DNA of 54,749 nucleotides from Microbacterium rhizomatis. Its GTDB lineage: Bacteria; Actinomycetota; Actinomycetes; Actinomycetales; Microbacteriaceae. Of the stretch, positions 16,018-23,950 are shown piece by piece. Numbering within the stretch: position 1 is the stretch's first letter; each line of letters starts with the position of its first letter. The DNA lies in the NCBI RefSeq assembly GCF_008710745.1, contig NZ_VYSA01000008.1:1-54749 (forward strand), in the 5' to 3' direction. The notes under the pieces were generated by a model, which was not told the origin of the DNA, did not search any database, and saw only the letters and a list, made by a program, of their open reading frames with translations. Both the position numbers and the translations under genes were made by a program.

Positions 16018-16817
16018 GCGTCGACGACAAGTACACCTACCCCGGGTCCGGGGGAGTGCTGGTCAACCACTACAACATTCGCGACGCCGAGCAGCTGGAC
16101 AAGGCCGTCAACGCGATCGCGTCCGTGCGGTGGGCGGCCATGTCGCGCGAGCCGGTACCGGAGCGGTTCGACGTCGCGCAGTTGCAAGCGATACACCGTC
16201 GCCTGTTCGATGAGATTTACCCCTTCGCCGGACAGCTGCGCGACGTCGACGCGCAGGCCGTGAGTACTGGCATCCCGTACAGCCGACCCGAGTTCATTCC
16301 CGATCAGGCCCGCTCTATCGACGACGGGCTGCGCCGCGACAACTATCTCCGCGCCCTGCCGCACGACCAGTTCGTCGACCGGCTCGCTTACCACTGGGGG
16401 GAGCTGACGGCGCTGCATCCGATGCGAGACGGTAACACGCGCAGTCAGAGCGCATTCGTCACCCAGCTCGCCGCGGCCGCCGGCTATCGGATTGACTGGG
16501 GACGCGTCGACGTCGACGCGTTCCGCACTGTCCGCCTGCACGCGGTCGCCAGCTCGGCACGGCCGTTGGCCGACTACCTCCGCGATCGCGTGGGGAGTTT
16601 CGCCGAGCGCGATCGCGCCGGACAGCACAGCGCGATTTCCGGGTTGTCGTTCGAGCAGACCCCGGAGGGGCAGCAGATGCGTGCGTTGATCGAGACGCAG
16701 CGACGTGCGCTCGGCCAGGACCCGGCGAGCATTCTCCGCCCGCCGTCAGAAAACCGCTCCACACGGCGGCCGCGTCCGCCGGAGAGCAGAAAAAGCGAAC
16801 GGGGAGTGGGACGGTGA
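16014..16817 (+). CDS. Fic domain protein (toxin or nucleotidyltransferase)
   Basis: 267 residues from GTG 16014. Fic core features: IHRRLFDEIYPFAGQLRDVD (residues ~60-79) and the active-site loop HPMRDGNTRSQS (135-146) with catalytic His135, Asp139, Asn141 and Arg143. The canonical motif is HxFx[D/E]GNGRxxR: here Phe is Met, the second Gly is Thr, and the final Arg, which holds the ATP gamma-phosphate, is Ser146. The family transfers AMP or other phosphates to target hydroxyls. The lost Arg may change the nucleotide orientation or chemistry. The Arg/Pro-rich tail is low complexity. Confidence 0.88.
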   Translation: MSVDDKYTYPGSGGVLVNHYNIRDAEQLDKAVNAIASVRWAAMSREPVPERFDVAQLQAIHRRLFDEIYPFAGQLRDVDAQAVSTGIPYSRPEFIPDQARSIDDGLRRDNYLRALPHDQFVDRLAYHWGELTALHPMRDGNTRSQSAFVTQLAAAAGYRIDWGRVDVDAFRTVRLHAVASSARPLADYLRDRVGSFAERDRAGQHSAISGLSFEQTPEGQQMRALIETQRRALGQDPASILRPPSENRSTRRPRPPESRKSERGVGR

Positions 16818-17011
16818 TCGACGCCGACGAGAAAGCGATGCGGGCCACGGTCGTGGCGGACGCCGCACACAGCTCCGCCATGTCGAATCTCCAGACGGGC
16901 ACGGAGTATCGAGCCGATGCAGCCGCCTACGTGGACGGCCTGATCGACGTCGACGAGCTTGGCCGACGTACACGCCGACGCTATGGCGTGCCCGAGGAGG
17001 ATGGACAGTGA
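16814..17011 (+). CDS. Second small VbhA-like protein
   Basis: 65 residues from GTG 16814, overlapping the Fic stop (GTGA). The pattern AAAYVDGLIDVDELGRRTRRRYG resembles the C-terminal part of VbhA-family antitoxins. At the inhibitory motif position it reads SSAMSN: Ser and Asn are kept but Glu is replaced by Ser. It may be a second Fic partner or an accessory DNA-binding protein of the recombinase operon. Confidence 0.55.
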   Translation: MIDADEKAMRATVVADAAHSSAMSNLQTGTEYRADAAAYVDGLIDVDELGRRTRRRYGVPEEDGQ

Positions 17012-17586
17012 ACGTCGTTGGATACGCCCGGGTGTCTAAGCGGGAGCAGAACCCGAAGGCGCAGGAGGCCGAGCTGCGCGCCGCGGGAGCTGCGCGCGTG
17101 TTCGTCGATCACGGCGACTCCAGCCGGGTCAAGGATCGCCCGAAGTGGGTCGCGTGCATGGACTACCTACGGGCCGGGGATGTGCTGTTGGTGCGGCGAC
17201 TCGATCGGCTCGGCGGGACCGAGCGCATCCTGATCGAGACGCTGCACGAGCTGGAGGACAAAGGCGTCGATATCAAGAGCCTCACCGAACCGGTGATCGA
17301 CACCACGACCCCGATGGGTCGTGCCCTGTTCGGCATCGTCGCCGTGTTCGCGCAGCTGCGCGTGGACACGATCCGGGAGAACACCCGGCTCGGTCTGGAG
17401 TACGCACGCGCCCAGGGCCGCGTCGGTGGCCGCCCCACGGTGATGAGCGCCGAACGGGTCGAGGTCGCACGACAGATGCGCGCTCAGACCCCACCGGCGA
17501 CGTGGGACACGATCGCGAAGACGTTGCAGGTCAGCTCGGCCTCCGTCCGCCGCGCCCTTGCTCAGCCGGAGAACGTCGGGCAGTAG
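17008..17586 (+). CDS. Serine recombinase, resolvase/invertase type
   Basis: 192 residues. Catalytic domain: GYARVS with Ser10, the DHGDSSRVKDRP loop, and RLDRLGG. A long E helix (GIVAVFAQLRVDTIRENTRLGL) leads to a C-terminal helix-turn-helix (TWDTIAKTLQVSSASVRRAL). The small size matches Hin/Pin/Tn3 resolvases, not large integrases. GTG 17008 overlaps the previous stop. It could resolve or invert a local DNA segment; no transposase is next to it. Candidate sites are the CGCCGGAAACGATCG repeats, but this is speculative. Confidence 0.88.
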   Translation: MNVVGYARVSKREQNPKAQEAELRAAGAARVFVDHGDSSRVKDRPKWVACMDYLRAGDVLLVRRLDRLGGTERILIETLHELEDKGVDIKSLTEPVIDTTTPMGRALFGIVAVFAQLRVDTIRENTRLGLEYARAQGRVGGRPTVMSAERVEVARQMRAQTPPATWDTIAKTLQVSSASVRRALAQPENVGQ

Positions 17587-17771
17587 AGCGAGAGTTGCCC
17601 GAGATGAACCTCGTTCGGCGGTTCTTACATTGTGAGCCCCGCCCCACCGCTGCCCTGAACATCGGGTGTCCCCCGCTCGCTTTGATGTGAACCCGATTCG
17701 GCCGGTCGGACATGTCTATGTGGGCCCGCCGCACGGCAGGTCATCTGAACGATGCGATGAGGAGACTTGCG

Positions 17772-18542
17772 ATGAACAATCACGTGGCTGAGCGCCCGGA
17801 GTCGGTCCACAAGGCGGGACCGACTCCAAGAAAACGCGATCGACCTCGGCGCCTGACGGCGGCTTTCTGCGTCCTGTTGGCCGCGCTGACGGGCGGTGTT
17901 GTGTCCTCTGCCCCTGCCTGGGCGGGGCAGCCTCCCGCTGGCTATCCGACAAGTCAGGTGATGTCGACCGCGTCCAACCCGACGCTCGGCAGTATCCAGA
18001 TCCGGCGCGGCTTCTACGATGCTGACATCAATCAGGGCTGGGGGATGGACAAAGCTTGGAACAAGCACAACATCTGGAGTGTGGAAGCGATGCGCCGCGT
18101 GATGCTCTCGCCGAACATCACGACGCAGGGCCTGCAGTACCTCCTGAAGGCCTATGCGGGTAAGTATCGGTGCAGCGGGTCGACGTGCACTCTCACTGAT
18201 CAGCGGGAGGTGCGGGGCGTGTACGACACGCAGACGTACACCAACTACTACGGATGGCCTGTTGGGGGGAAGATGGGGCAGCTCACGATGTACTGCTATC
18301 AGGGCGGCGAGCTACGTTGCCCGAACTGGGTCGCCTACTCGATCACGAATCCGGGGGTCAACAATCCGTACCGGTCGTCGACCCCGAGCGCTGACGCGAG
18401 TCTCTCAGCGGAGGAATCGGCCGAGCAAGCGGAAATCTTGTCTTCGGAAGAGATCGTCGAACTCGAGGGATCGATTGAGGCGGGTGACGAGCAGGTCACG
18501 TTCTCGTACGAGCCCCTGCCCGAAGTGATCGAAGCGCCGTAG
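17772..18542 (+). CDS. Secreted protein of unknown function
   Basis: 256 residues from ATG 17772, preceded by gaggaga. The signal peptide has a basic N-region (RKRDRPRRL) and a core AAFCVLLAALTGGVVSSAP ending AWAG. The mature part is Tyr/Trp-rich with four cysteines in two close groups (YRCSGSTCTL; MYCYQGGELRC) and an acidic Ser/Glu-rich tail after residue ~215. No enzyme motif. Because it lies between a recombinase and a mobilisation module, it may be an element-borne effector. Confidence 0.7.
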   Translation: MNNHVAERPESVHKAGPTPRKRDRPRRLTAAFCVLLAALTGGVVSSAPAWAGQPPAGYPTSQVMSTASNPTLGSIQIRRGFYDADINQGWGMDKAWNKHNIWSVEAMRRVMLSPNITTQGLQYLLKAYAGKYRCSGSTCTLTDQREVRGVYDTQTYTNYYGWPVGGKMGQLTMYCYQGGELRCPNWVAYSITNPGVNNPYRSSTPSADASLSAEESAEQAEILSSEEIVELEGSIEAGDEQVTFSYEPLPEVIEAP

Positions 18543-18549
18543 TGCAACG

Positions 18550-18584
18550 CTGGAGACGTGGGTCAAAACCACCCACGTCTCCAG
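18550..18584 (+). terminator. Hairpin terminator
   Basis: A perfect 13-bp inverted repeat, CTGGAGACGTGGG (18550-18562) and CCCACGTCTCCAG (18572-18584), right after the secreted-protein stop. Confidence 0.8.
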
Positions 18585-18599
18585 CTCTTAGGGAGTCTG

Positions 18600-18941
18600 A
18601 TGGACCTGAACGAACACATCATTGCTGCCGTCGACCGTTACTGGGCCGACGACGTCCATATTCTTGGCGCGTGGTCGGATGGGGAAGCGTCGGCCTGTGT
18701 GGTGTACTCCCGCACCATCGACCCAGCGTTGATTCTTGGCCAGCGGTTCGAGTTCAACGCTGCTGCCGCGGACGGCACGGTCGAGGGTTATGCCCGCGAC
18801 ATCGCGATCAATCTCGCTGAGCCGATCGGCGCAGCTGCTAAAGCCAGCCGTCAGGACCAGTACGGCATTCTTTGGGTGGCTCTTCGAGGGAGCGACCCGC
18901 CGCCTCGGCTGCCGGCAGACGTGGCGGATCGAGTCTCCTGA
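18600..18941 (+). CDS. Hypothetical protein, possible immunity-type
   Basis: 113 residues from ATG 18600 (gggagtctg upstream). A small cytoplasmic alpha/beta protein: DDVHILGAWSDGEASACVVY, then FEFNAAAADGTVEGYARDIA. The size and fold type resemble small immunity proteins, and it directly follows a secreted protein, but no family is recognised. Its 3' end overlaps the convergent HTH gene by ~100 bp. Confidence 0.55.
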   Translation: MDLNEHIIAAVDRYWADDVHILGAWSDGEASACVVYSRTIDPALILGQRFEFNAAAADGTVEGYARDIAINLAEPIGAAAKASRQDQYGILWVALRGSDPPPRLPADVADRVS

Positions 18942-19131
18942 GCGGGGCTGATACGTCGGGATCTATCAGTGATTCGCGCGCGTAGCGGATCAGTCCGCGG
19001 CCGAGGTCGTGGAACGTCGGGCCGACGTTCTGACGCCGCCACCGTCGCAGTTCCGCCACGTCGCGGCCCAGGATCGCTGCCGCCTCGTCAGGGGTCAGCA
19101 GGACAGGCGCGGGGGAGTGCTCGTGCACCAT
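18838..19131 (-). CDS. Helix-turn-helix (excisionase-like) DNA-binding protein
   Basis: 97 residues. VLLTPDEAAAILGRDVAELR, then WRRQNVGPTFHDLG and LIRYARESL, is the MerR-like/HTH_17 pattern of small excisionase-type proteins. ATG 19131 overlaps the stop of the next-upstream small gene (TGATG). The tail after ~residue 65 is low complexity and overlaps the convergent gene. It probably regulates or assists mobility of the element. Confidence 0.7.
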   Translation of the reverse strand: MVHEHSPAPVLLTPDEAAAILGRDVAELRRWRRQNVGPTFHDLGRGLIRYARESLIDPDVSAPLRRLDPPRLPAAEAAGRSLEEPPKECRTGPDGWL

Positions 19132-19337
19132 CAGATGTCCTCCCTCGTGAGTGTGTCGATGACGGTCACGAACTCGGTTCCGGGGACCGTCACCGTGTTC
19201 GCCAGCCGGTACCCGTGCCGGCCGTAGTCGTGCAGCTGTTGGTCGCGTTCCCCGACCTTCTGCGACAACCGATAGTGGTCCCCGTCGCCGCAGGGAAACG
19301 TCGTCTGAATCGTCGCGAAGCTCACCGTCGTGCTCAT
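19131..19337 (-). CDS. Hypothetical protein in the NrdH-HTH operon
   Basis: 68 residues (VSFATIQTTFPCGDGDHYRL, then YRLANTVTVPGTEFVTVIDT). A small beta-rich protein with no known family. It starts 3 bp after the NrdH-like stop and its stop overlaps the HTH start, so the three genes form one operon. Confidence 0.5.
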   Translation of the reverse strand: MSTTVSFATIQTTFPCGDGDHYRLSQKVGERDQQLHDYGRHGYRLANTVTVPGTEFVTVIDTLTREDI

Positions 19338-19340
19338 CGC

Positions 19341-19586
19341 TCACGCCACCCTCGACTTGACCAGCTCGTCGATCCGATCGGGTCGGAAACCCGACCACGG
19401 GTCCCCGGCTCCCTCGACGACGGGCGCCTGGAGGAACCCCGATCTCCTGACGTGCTCCAGCGCCACCGGGTCCCCGGCGAGGTCGACCACCCGATACGCG
19501 ATCCCGGCACTGTCGAGCGCCCGCAGCGTCGCCGTGCACTGCACACATCCGGCCTTGGAGTACACGGTCAGCGGTTCATCGTTCAT
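19341..19586 (-). CDS. nrdH: NrdH-like glutaredoxin
   Basis: 81 residues from ATG 19586 (ggagaagtgcc upstream). A thioredoxin-fold redoxin: LTVYSKAGCVQCTATLRAL with active site CVQC, then YRVVDLAGDP, and GFLQAPVV with the cis-Pro. It is a typical hitchhiking redox gene on actinobacterial plasmids and conjugative elements. It may reduce ribonucleotide reductase or element proteins. Confidence 0.8.
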   Translation of the reverse strand: MNDEPLTVYSKAGCVQCTATLRALDSAGIAYRVVDLAGDPVALEHVRRSGFLQAPVVEGAGDPWSGFRPDRIDELVKSRVA

Positions 19587-19609
19587 GGCACTTCTCCTCT
19601 CACACCTCA

Positions 19610-19758
19610 TTGCCTTTCGGCAAGAGCCGAATCACAGCGTTGGGGGCGCGGAGGCAGGGGACCGTGGAATACCGGACTGAGCGCAGCGAGGGAGGATATG
19701 CCGCGAAAGCCCTTGCCGCAGCGAAACCGGCGCGTATCATCCACAAGCCGAAAGGCAA
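19610..19758. repeat. 12-bp inverted repeat pair flanking 125 bp
   Basis: TTGCCTTTCGGC (19610-19621) and GCCGAAAGGCAA (19747-19758) are exact reverse complements. The region between has no convincing gene. It could be a structured RNA, a promoter region for the NrdH operon or an element site. Confidence 0.4.
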
Positions 19759-19774
19759 CGAAGTTGCCCCACGC

Positions 19775-19812
19775 AACGGCCCCCGTCAGCGCGCAGCGTG
19801 ACGGGGGCCGTT
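19775..19812. terminator. Bidirectional hairpin terminator
   Basis: AACGGCCCCCGTCA (19775-19788) and TGACGGGGGCCGTT (19799-19812), a perfect 14-bp stem, placed after the stop of the minus-strand gene at 19833. Confidence 0.8.
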
Positions 19813-19832
19813 GAGAAGATCAGAGCCGAAGG

Positions 19833-20153
19833 CTACTCCTCCAAAGAAGCAGAACTCGCACCGGATGAGGAACGACTATTCGCAGTGCGAGCACGGCGGG
19901 GACGACTCGTCTGGCCGGGCGCACGCGCGCCTGTCGCGCGCAGATCCTTCTCAGACCAACCGGCATCCAGGGCGGCGCGCCAGGCGCGATCGTGTGCAGC
20001 TGTGGCGTCCTTCCATCGCCGCTCCGCGTCGTCGGCGTCGTTCGTCGCCGACACGACTTGACGCACGGCTTCGACCCGCGCGTTCACATCCGCCTCGATT
20101 AGTTCGCGCGCTCGCTGCGCTGCCTCGTCAGGATTCAGAATCGCGTCGCTCAT
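19833..20153 (-). CDS. Hypothetical helical protein near mob genes
   Basis: 106 residues from ATG 20153. Helical and charged (PDEAAQRARELIEADVNARV, DDAERRWKDATAAHDRAWRA), ending with a Ser/Arg tail. Small proteins of this look are common beside MobC/relaxase genes; some pair with the relaxosome. It is divergent from mobC across the presumed oriT region. Confidence 0.55.
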   Translation of the reverse strand: MSDAILNPDEAAQRARELIEADVNARVEAVRQVVSATNDADDAERRWKDATAAHDRAWRAALDAGWSEKDLRATGARAPGQTSRPRRARTANSRSSSGASSASLEE

Positions 20154-20380
20154 GCGACTCAGCTTAATCGTCGTCGAGTCCATCGACTAGGGAGAGAATG
20201 ACCCCTAGCGGGGTAGCCCTTCCGTCACTAGCATTCTGGGCGGGGCGGAGCCGCTGGCAGAGCAAGCTATAGACTTAGGTACCCTAAGTCTGGACCCGGC
20301 GTGACCGCTGGTGCATACTGGTCGTATGGTCCCCGCCAGGAGGCGGGTTCGCTGCACTGGGCCGAAGGGACGGTGAGAAC
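20154..20380. other. Candidate origin of transfer (oriT) region
   Basis: The 227-bp divergent gap before mobC holds a perfect inverted repeat AGACTTAGG (20271-20279) / CCTAAGTCT (20283-20291), followed by GGACCCGGCGTGACC. A palindrome next to a GC-rich stretch just upstream of mobC and the relaxase is the usual oriT arrangement of mobilisable elements. A smaller hairpin (ACCCCTAGCGGGGT) lies near 20200-20214. The nic site is not identifiable by eye. Confidence 0.5.
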
Positions 20381-20776
20381 ATGGCGGAGCAGAACGAGCG
20401 ACGGCTGTTCGGCCGTCAGCGGCGCGCCAACTCTGACACTCCGCGGAACGCCGGCCGGTACGTCGTCAAGACAAACGCCGAGGAAGACGCGCAGTTGCGT
20501 GCGCGGGCCGTGGTCGCGGGTGTGACCGTGCCGCGATTCCTGGTTGAGGCCGGCATGAACGCGAACGTCGAAACCAGCACGGAGCGCAAGCAGACGATCG
20601 CGGAGCTGTTCGCGTTGTCGCGCACACTCGGCACCGTGGCGAACAACGTCAACCAGCTCGCGCGGTACGCGAATACGGAGGGTCGTTTCCCCGCCGAAGC
20701 GGAGGGCGTGGTCGCGGAGTACCGCGACCTGAGCGCGCGCATCGACGAGACGATCCGACGGCTGGCGGGCGCATGA
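20381..20776 (+). CDS. mobC: MobC relaxosome accessory protein
   Basis: 131 residues. The N-terminal ribbon-helix-helix-like part (YVVKTNAEEDAQLRARAVVA, GVTVPRFLVEAGM) and the MobC pattern RTLGTVANNVNQLARYANTEG are clear. MobC binds oriT and helps the relaxase open the strand. ATG 20381 lies after the oriT candidate, and the gene overlaps the relaxase start by 4 nt. Confidence 0.88.
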   Translation: MAEQNERRLFGRQRRANSDTPRNAGRYVVKTNAEEDAQLRARAVVAGVTVPRFLVEAGMNANVETSTERKQTIAELFALSRTLGTVANNVNQLARYANTEGRFPAEAEGVVAEYRDLSARIDETIRRLAGA

Positions 20777-22416
20777 TCCCGAACATCACACGCGGTACGC
20801 GCGTCGTCGGACTGATGACCTACCTGGCCGGTGACGGCCGCGCCAACGAGCACACTGAGCAGCATCTCGTTGCGGGGGACCACGCGATCATGGCGCGGCA
20901 CGGGTACGCGGTTCTCGATGCCGTTGCGGCGCGCGAAATCGGGATCGCGCTGGACACTCCGCGCCTCGCCTACGGGGTGGAGGTCACCCGTCAAGTGCGG
21001 GTCGAAGATCCGCAGACCGGCGAGCTGCACACCGACCGGGTACCCGCGGACGTGTGGCATTGCTCGCTGTCCCTGCACGCCGACGAAGGCCAGCTCAGCG
21101 ATGAGCAGTGGGGCACGATCGCGCAGCAGTTCGTCGACCGGATGGGCTTCACCGAAGAGTCCGGCAAAGCTGCCTGCCGCTGGGTCGCGGTGCGACACGG
21201 GCTGTCGAAGAACGGCAACGACCACGTGCACATCGCCGTGTCGCTCGTGCGGGAGGACGGCACGAAGGCCACCACGCACAACGACTTCAAGCGCGCGCAG
21301 GACGTGTGCCGCGACCTGGAGCGGGAGCACTCGTTGGCGCCGTTGGAGTCCCGCCAGCTCGGCATGGGCGAGCGCGGTGTGAAGCCCGGGGAACGCGAGA
21401 GCGCCGACCGTCGCGGGAGTGTCGAGGTCGACGCGCACCGACTGGAGCGCACCGTCCGCGCCGCGGCGATCGCCTCTCTGGACGAAGGCGAGTTCGTGCG
21501 CCGGCTCCGCCGCGGTGGGGTTCTCATCCGACCCCGTTACGCGGCCGGCCGTGATGACGTTGTGGCCGGCTACTCGGTCGCTGTCCGACCCACCGGGGAG
21601 GACCGCCCGGTCTGGTACGGCGGCGGACGCCTCGCCCGCGACCTGACCCTGCCGCGACTGCGCGAGGGGTGGCCGGACAGCCCGCAGACCGCGCAGGCCG
21701 CTGTTGACGAGTGGCGCGCCACGAGCAAGAACCCGTGGCAGTACCGCCCCGTCGCGCCCGGGCGTGAGGAGAGCATCCCGGACCCGCAGTTGTGGGAGCA
21801 GTACAGTCGCGAGCTGGGCGAGCTGCGGGCACGGCTGCGTGATGTGCCGGCAACCGACCGGGCGACCTGGGCGCACGTCGCGCGGGAGACGGCCGGAGCG
21901 TTCGCGGCGTGGTCACAGCGGGTCGAGACGACACCGGGCCCGCTGGCCGAGACAGCCCGAGAGCTGTCCCGCAGCGCGCACATCCGCGCGCACCAGTCCG
22001 CACCTAAGCCGGTGCGCATGGGCTCCGCATCGGGAGCTGCGATGATCCTGTTGCAGGCGGCCACCGCTGGCCGAGGGACCGCCGCAGAGGCGATCCTGTT
22101 CCGCCAGCTCGGCCGACTGTCCGTGGCGCTCCTGGACGCACACACCGCCGCCGGCGATGCCCGGCGGGCGGAGCAGATGAGCGGGTCGCTGCGTGACAAG
22201 CTCGCCGCGATCCAGGAGCGGTTACCAGCCGTCCCGGGGAAGGATGCAACGCCGGCTGCCGGCCTCGCGCTTACTCCCGAGGAGGAGGCGGTGCGCCGCG
22301 CACAGCGAGGCCTCGCCGCACCCGGCACACGCTCCCCGCTGCCGGGCCCGATCACCCCGCGGAAGCGGTCAACGTCCGACACGTCACAGGGTCGTGACGG
22401 CAACGGTAGGGAGTAG
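20773..22416 (+). CDS. Relaxase/mobilisation nuclease (MOBP-like)
   Basis: 547 residues from ATG 20773. Candidate catalytic Tyr17 in GLMTYLAGDGRANEHTEQH and the metal-binding HUH-type segment GLSKNGNDHVHIAVSLVRED at about residues 155-174. The C-terminal half is helical and charged and ends in a low-complexity tail. It nicks oriT and leads the strand during conjugal mobilisation. No type IV secretion genes are in the window, so it is probably mobilised in trans or the element extends outside. Confidence 0.88.
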   Translation: MIPNITRGTRVVGLMTYLAGDGRANEHTEQHLVAGDHAIMARHGYAVLDAVAAREIGIALDTPRLAYGVEVTRQVRVEDPQTGELHTDRVPADVWHCSLSLHADEGQLSDEQWGTIAQQFVDRMGFTEESGKAACRWVAVRHGLSKNGNDHVHIAVSLVREDGTKATTHNDFKRAQDVCRDLEREHSLAPLESRQLGMGERGVKPGERESADRRGSVEVDAHRLERTVRAAAIASLDEGEFVRRLRRGGVLIRPRYAAGRDDVVAGYSVAVRPTGEDRPVWYGGGRLARDLTLPRLREGWPDSPQTAQAAVDEWRATSKNPWQYRPVAPGREESIPDPQLWEQYSRELGELRARLRDVPATDRATWAHVARETAGAFAAWSQRVETTPGPLAETARELSRSAHIRAHQSAPKPVRMGSASGAAMILLQAATAGRGTAAEAILFRQLGRLSVALLDAHTAAGDARRAEQMSGSLRDKLAAIQERLPAVPGKDATPAAGLALTPEEEAVRRAQRGLAAPGTRSPLPGPITPRKRSTSDTSQGRDGNGRE

Positions 22417-22430
22417 AAGGGACCAGGGTC

Positions 22431-23276
22431 ATGGTCGATGAGACAGACGGCGTGGGCGAGACGTTCGACGACTCGCTGCGGATCGCGCTGACAGTCGCCT
22501 CGCAGTTCGGGGAACGCATCTCCCGGCTGCGCGAGCAGTTGGCCCGTCAGCGGGAGGCGGACGCCCGGCAGGAAGCAAGCGAGCTGCAAGCACGCTTCGA
22601 CGCTGAACGCGGCGCCGCCCGCGCCCAGCTCGCGGTGGTGAACCAGCCGGAGTGGTGGACTCGCGCGGGCGCCGAGGACATTGCCGCCGTGTACGAGACG
22701 GCCACCGCGTGGCGTGACCACGATGACGCCGCGGCCGCCGCCCACGACACCATCCGCCGGGAGGTTCGCGACCGGTACGGCGTTGACGTCGACCGGCCCG
22801 GCGCCGACCCTGCCGCCGTCGCCGAGGCGCTGCGCAACGCCGAACGCGACCGCGCCGAGGCGCGGGAGGAACGCCGCCGCTCCGGCGGGGACCTGACCGC
22901 CAGCCAGATCCTCCTTGCTACCGCCGAGGGCCGGGGTAGAGACGCCGACGACGCGCAGACGCGGGCCTGGGAGGCTGAGGATCCTGACACGGCGGCGCAG
23001 GCTGACAGGGAGGCCGCTGTCGCCGCCGAGGACGCCCGTGCAGCTCGTGAGAGTAGCACGGTGGCGTATGACAGCGTCGAACGCCGAGACGCGTTCGCAC
23101 GGTCGCTGGAGGGCACCGCGTCGGAGCAAGAGGTCCGTGGCCGCGTCCTCGCAGACAGCGGCAACGCGAAGCACCCCCGCGAGGCCGTCACCACACCGAC
23201 CGGCCGCGCCCCGCGGCTCCGGAAGGGCCGGGCTGGGAACACGCAGCAGCGCGACCGCGGCGGCCTCTCACGATAA
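22431..23276 (+). CDS. Mobilisation-associated coiled-coil protein
   Basis: 281 residues, highly charged and Ala/Arg/Glu-rich, with long coiled-coil regions (RISRLREQLARQREADARQE and the RNAERDRAEAREERRR stretch). Such proteins commonly follow relaxase genes in actinobacterial elements. Function is unknown. Its last ~100 codons are duplicated at 39070-39383 on the far side of the catabolic island. Confidence 0.75.
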   Translation: MVDETDGVGETFDDSLRIALTVASQFGERISRLREQLARQREADARQEASELQARFDAERGAARAQLAVVNQPEWWTRAGAEDIAAVYETATAWRDHDDAAAAAHDTIRREVRDRYGVDVDRPGADPAAVAEALRNAERDRAEAREERRRSGGDLTASQILLATAEGRGRDADDAQTRAWEAEDPDTAAQADREAAVAAEDARAARESSTVAYDSVERRDAFARSLEGTASEQEVRGRVLADSGNAKHPREAVTTPTGRAPRLRKGRAGNTQQRDRGGLSR

Positions 23277-23287
23277 CGAGACGGGAG
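22977..23287. repeat. Long direct repeat, left copy (311 bp)
   Basis: Matches 39070-39383 with roughly 95% identity by eye, the right copy having one extra codon. It runs from gaggatcc through the 3' end of the coiled-coil gene to aacgagacgggag just past its stop. The two copies bound 15.8 kb of unrelated catabolic genes. Confidence 0.92.
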
Positions 23288-23465
23288 GCTGGAAGTTTGG
23301 CGGTTTCCCGGATGGGCTGCTGCGCGTTGCCGCCTCTAGCGGTGGTGCGAGCTGAGTCGCACGGGTTAAAAGATGAACCCCGACCGTCACACTCGCGTGC
23401 GCTGCGTCGGGGGCTATGCCTTTAGCGTAGACGGGTACCTATTCATCCGCAACAAAGGAGGTCCA

Positions 23466-23714
23466 GTGCACCGACTACGTGCGACGATCCCCGCTGCGCG
23501 GATCGCCCGCTACGACGCGGCCTGTAGCGGCACGGGCGTTGATGGTATCGAGCTCTACCGGTGGGCGAGCTCTGTCGCTCTCGCCGTGTTCGACGATTTG
23601 GCCACGCTCGAGGTTGCGATGCGGTCCCCACTGGCTCGCGAGCGCTGGATGCGACCTTTTATGGAAGCCATCGACTGGTCGTCACGGACCGGCCGCATAT
23701 TCACGTTTGGGTGA
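23466..23714 (+). CDS. Small protein, possible dimeric alpha/beta barrel
   Basis: 82 residues from GTG 23466, chosen because a perfect AAAGGAGG ribosome site (23454-23461) sits directly before it. An in-frame ATG at 23373 lacks one. Sequence such as ELYRWASSVALAVFDDLATL and PFMEAIDWSSRTGRIFTFG resembles EthD/ABM-type small barrel proteins often found in catabolic clusters, but this is tentative. Confidence 0.5.
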   Translation: MHRLRATIPAARIARYDAACSGTGVDGIELYRWASSVALAVFDDLATLEVAMRSPLARERWMRPFMEAIDWSSRTGRIFTFG

Positions 23715-23950
23715 GCTGCGTTTCACGGCCCATCCGTTTGCAAACGACGGTTGGAGAATGACCAGCACCGGAAGCTACCCTCCCTGCTGTTACAGCGCCG
23801 ACCCTTGGACGGGTTCCCGATCAGACTTGGTGAAGTCTTCCGATAGACGGATCCCCGAGAAGACGCCGCACCGGAACGTGGATGAGCGGACGGACAGCTT
23901 ACGTGGAGCGGACCATGGCGCGTCAGACGGCGCACCAGACAGTTCTGCAT
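23715..23950. other. Intergenic region at the 3' side of the catabolic operon
   Basis: 236 bases between the small plus-strand gene and the end of the minus-strand operon. No gene, strong hairpin or repeat is supported. Confidence 0.4.

Noticed and set aside
19610..19801. A plus-strand ORF of 63 codons after the NrdH gene
   Set aside because: It lies within the inverted-repeat region and runs into the terminator stem; no ribosome site or conserved look.
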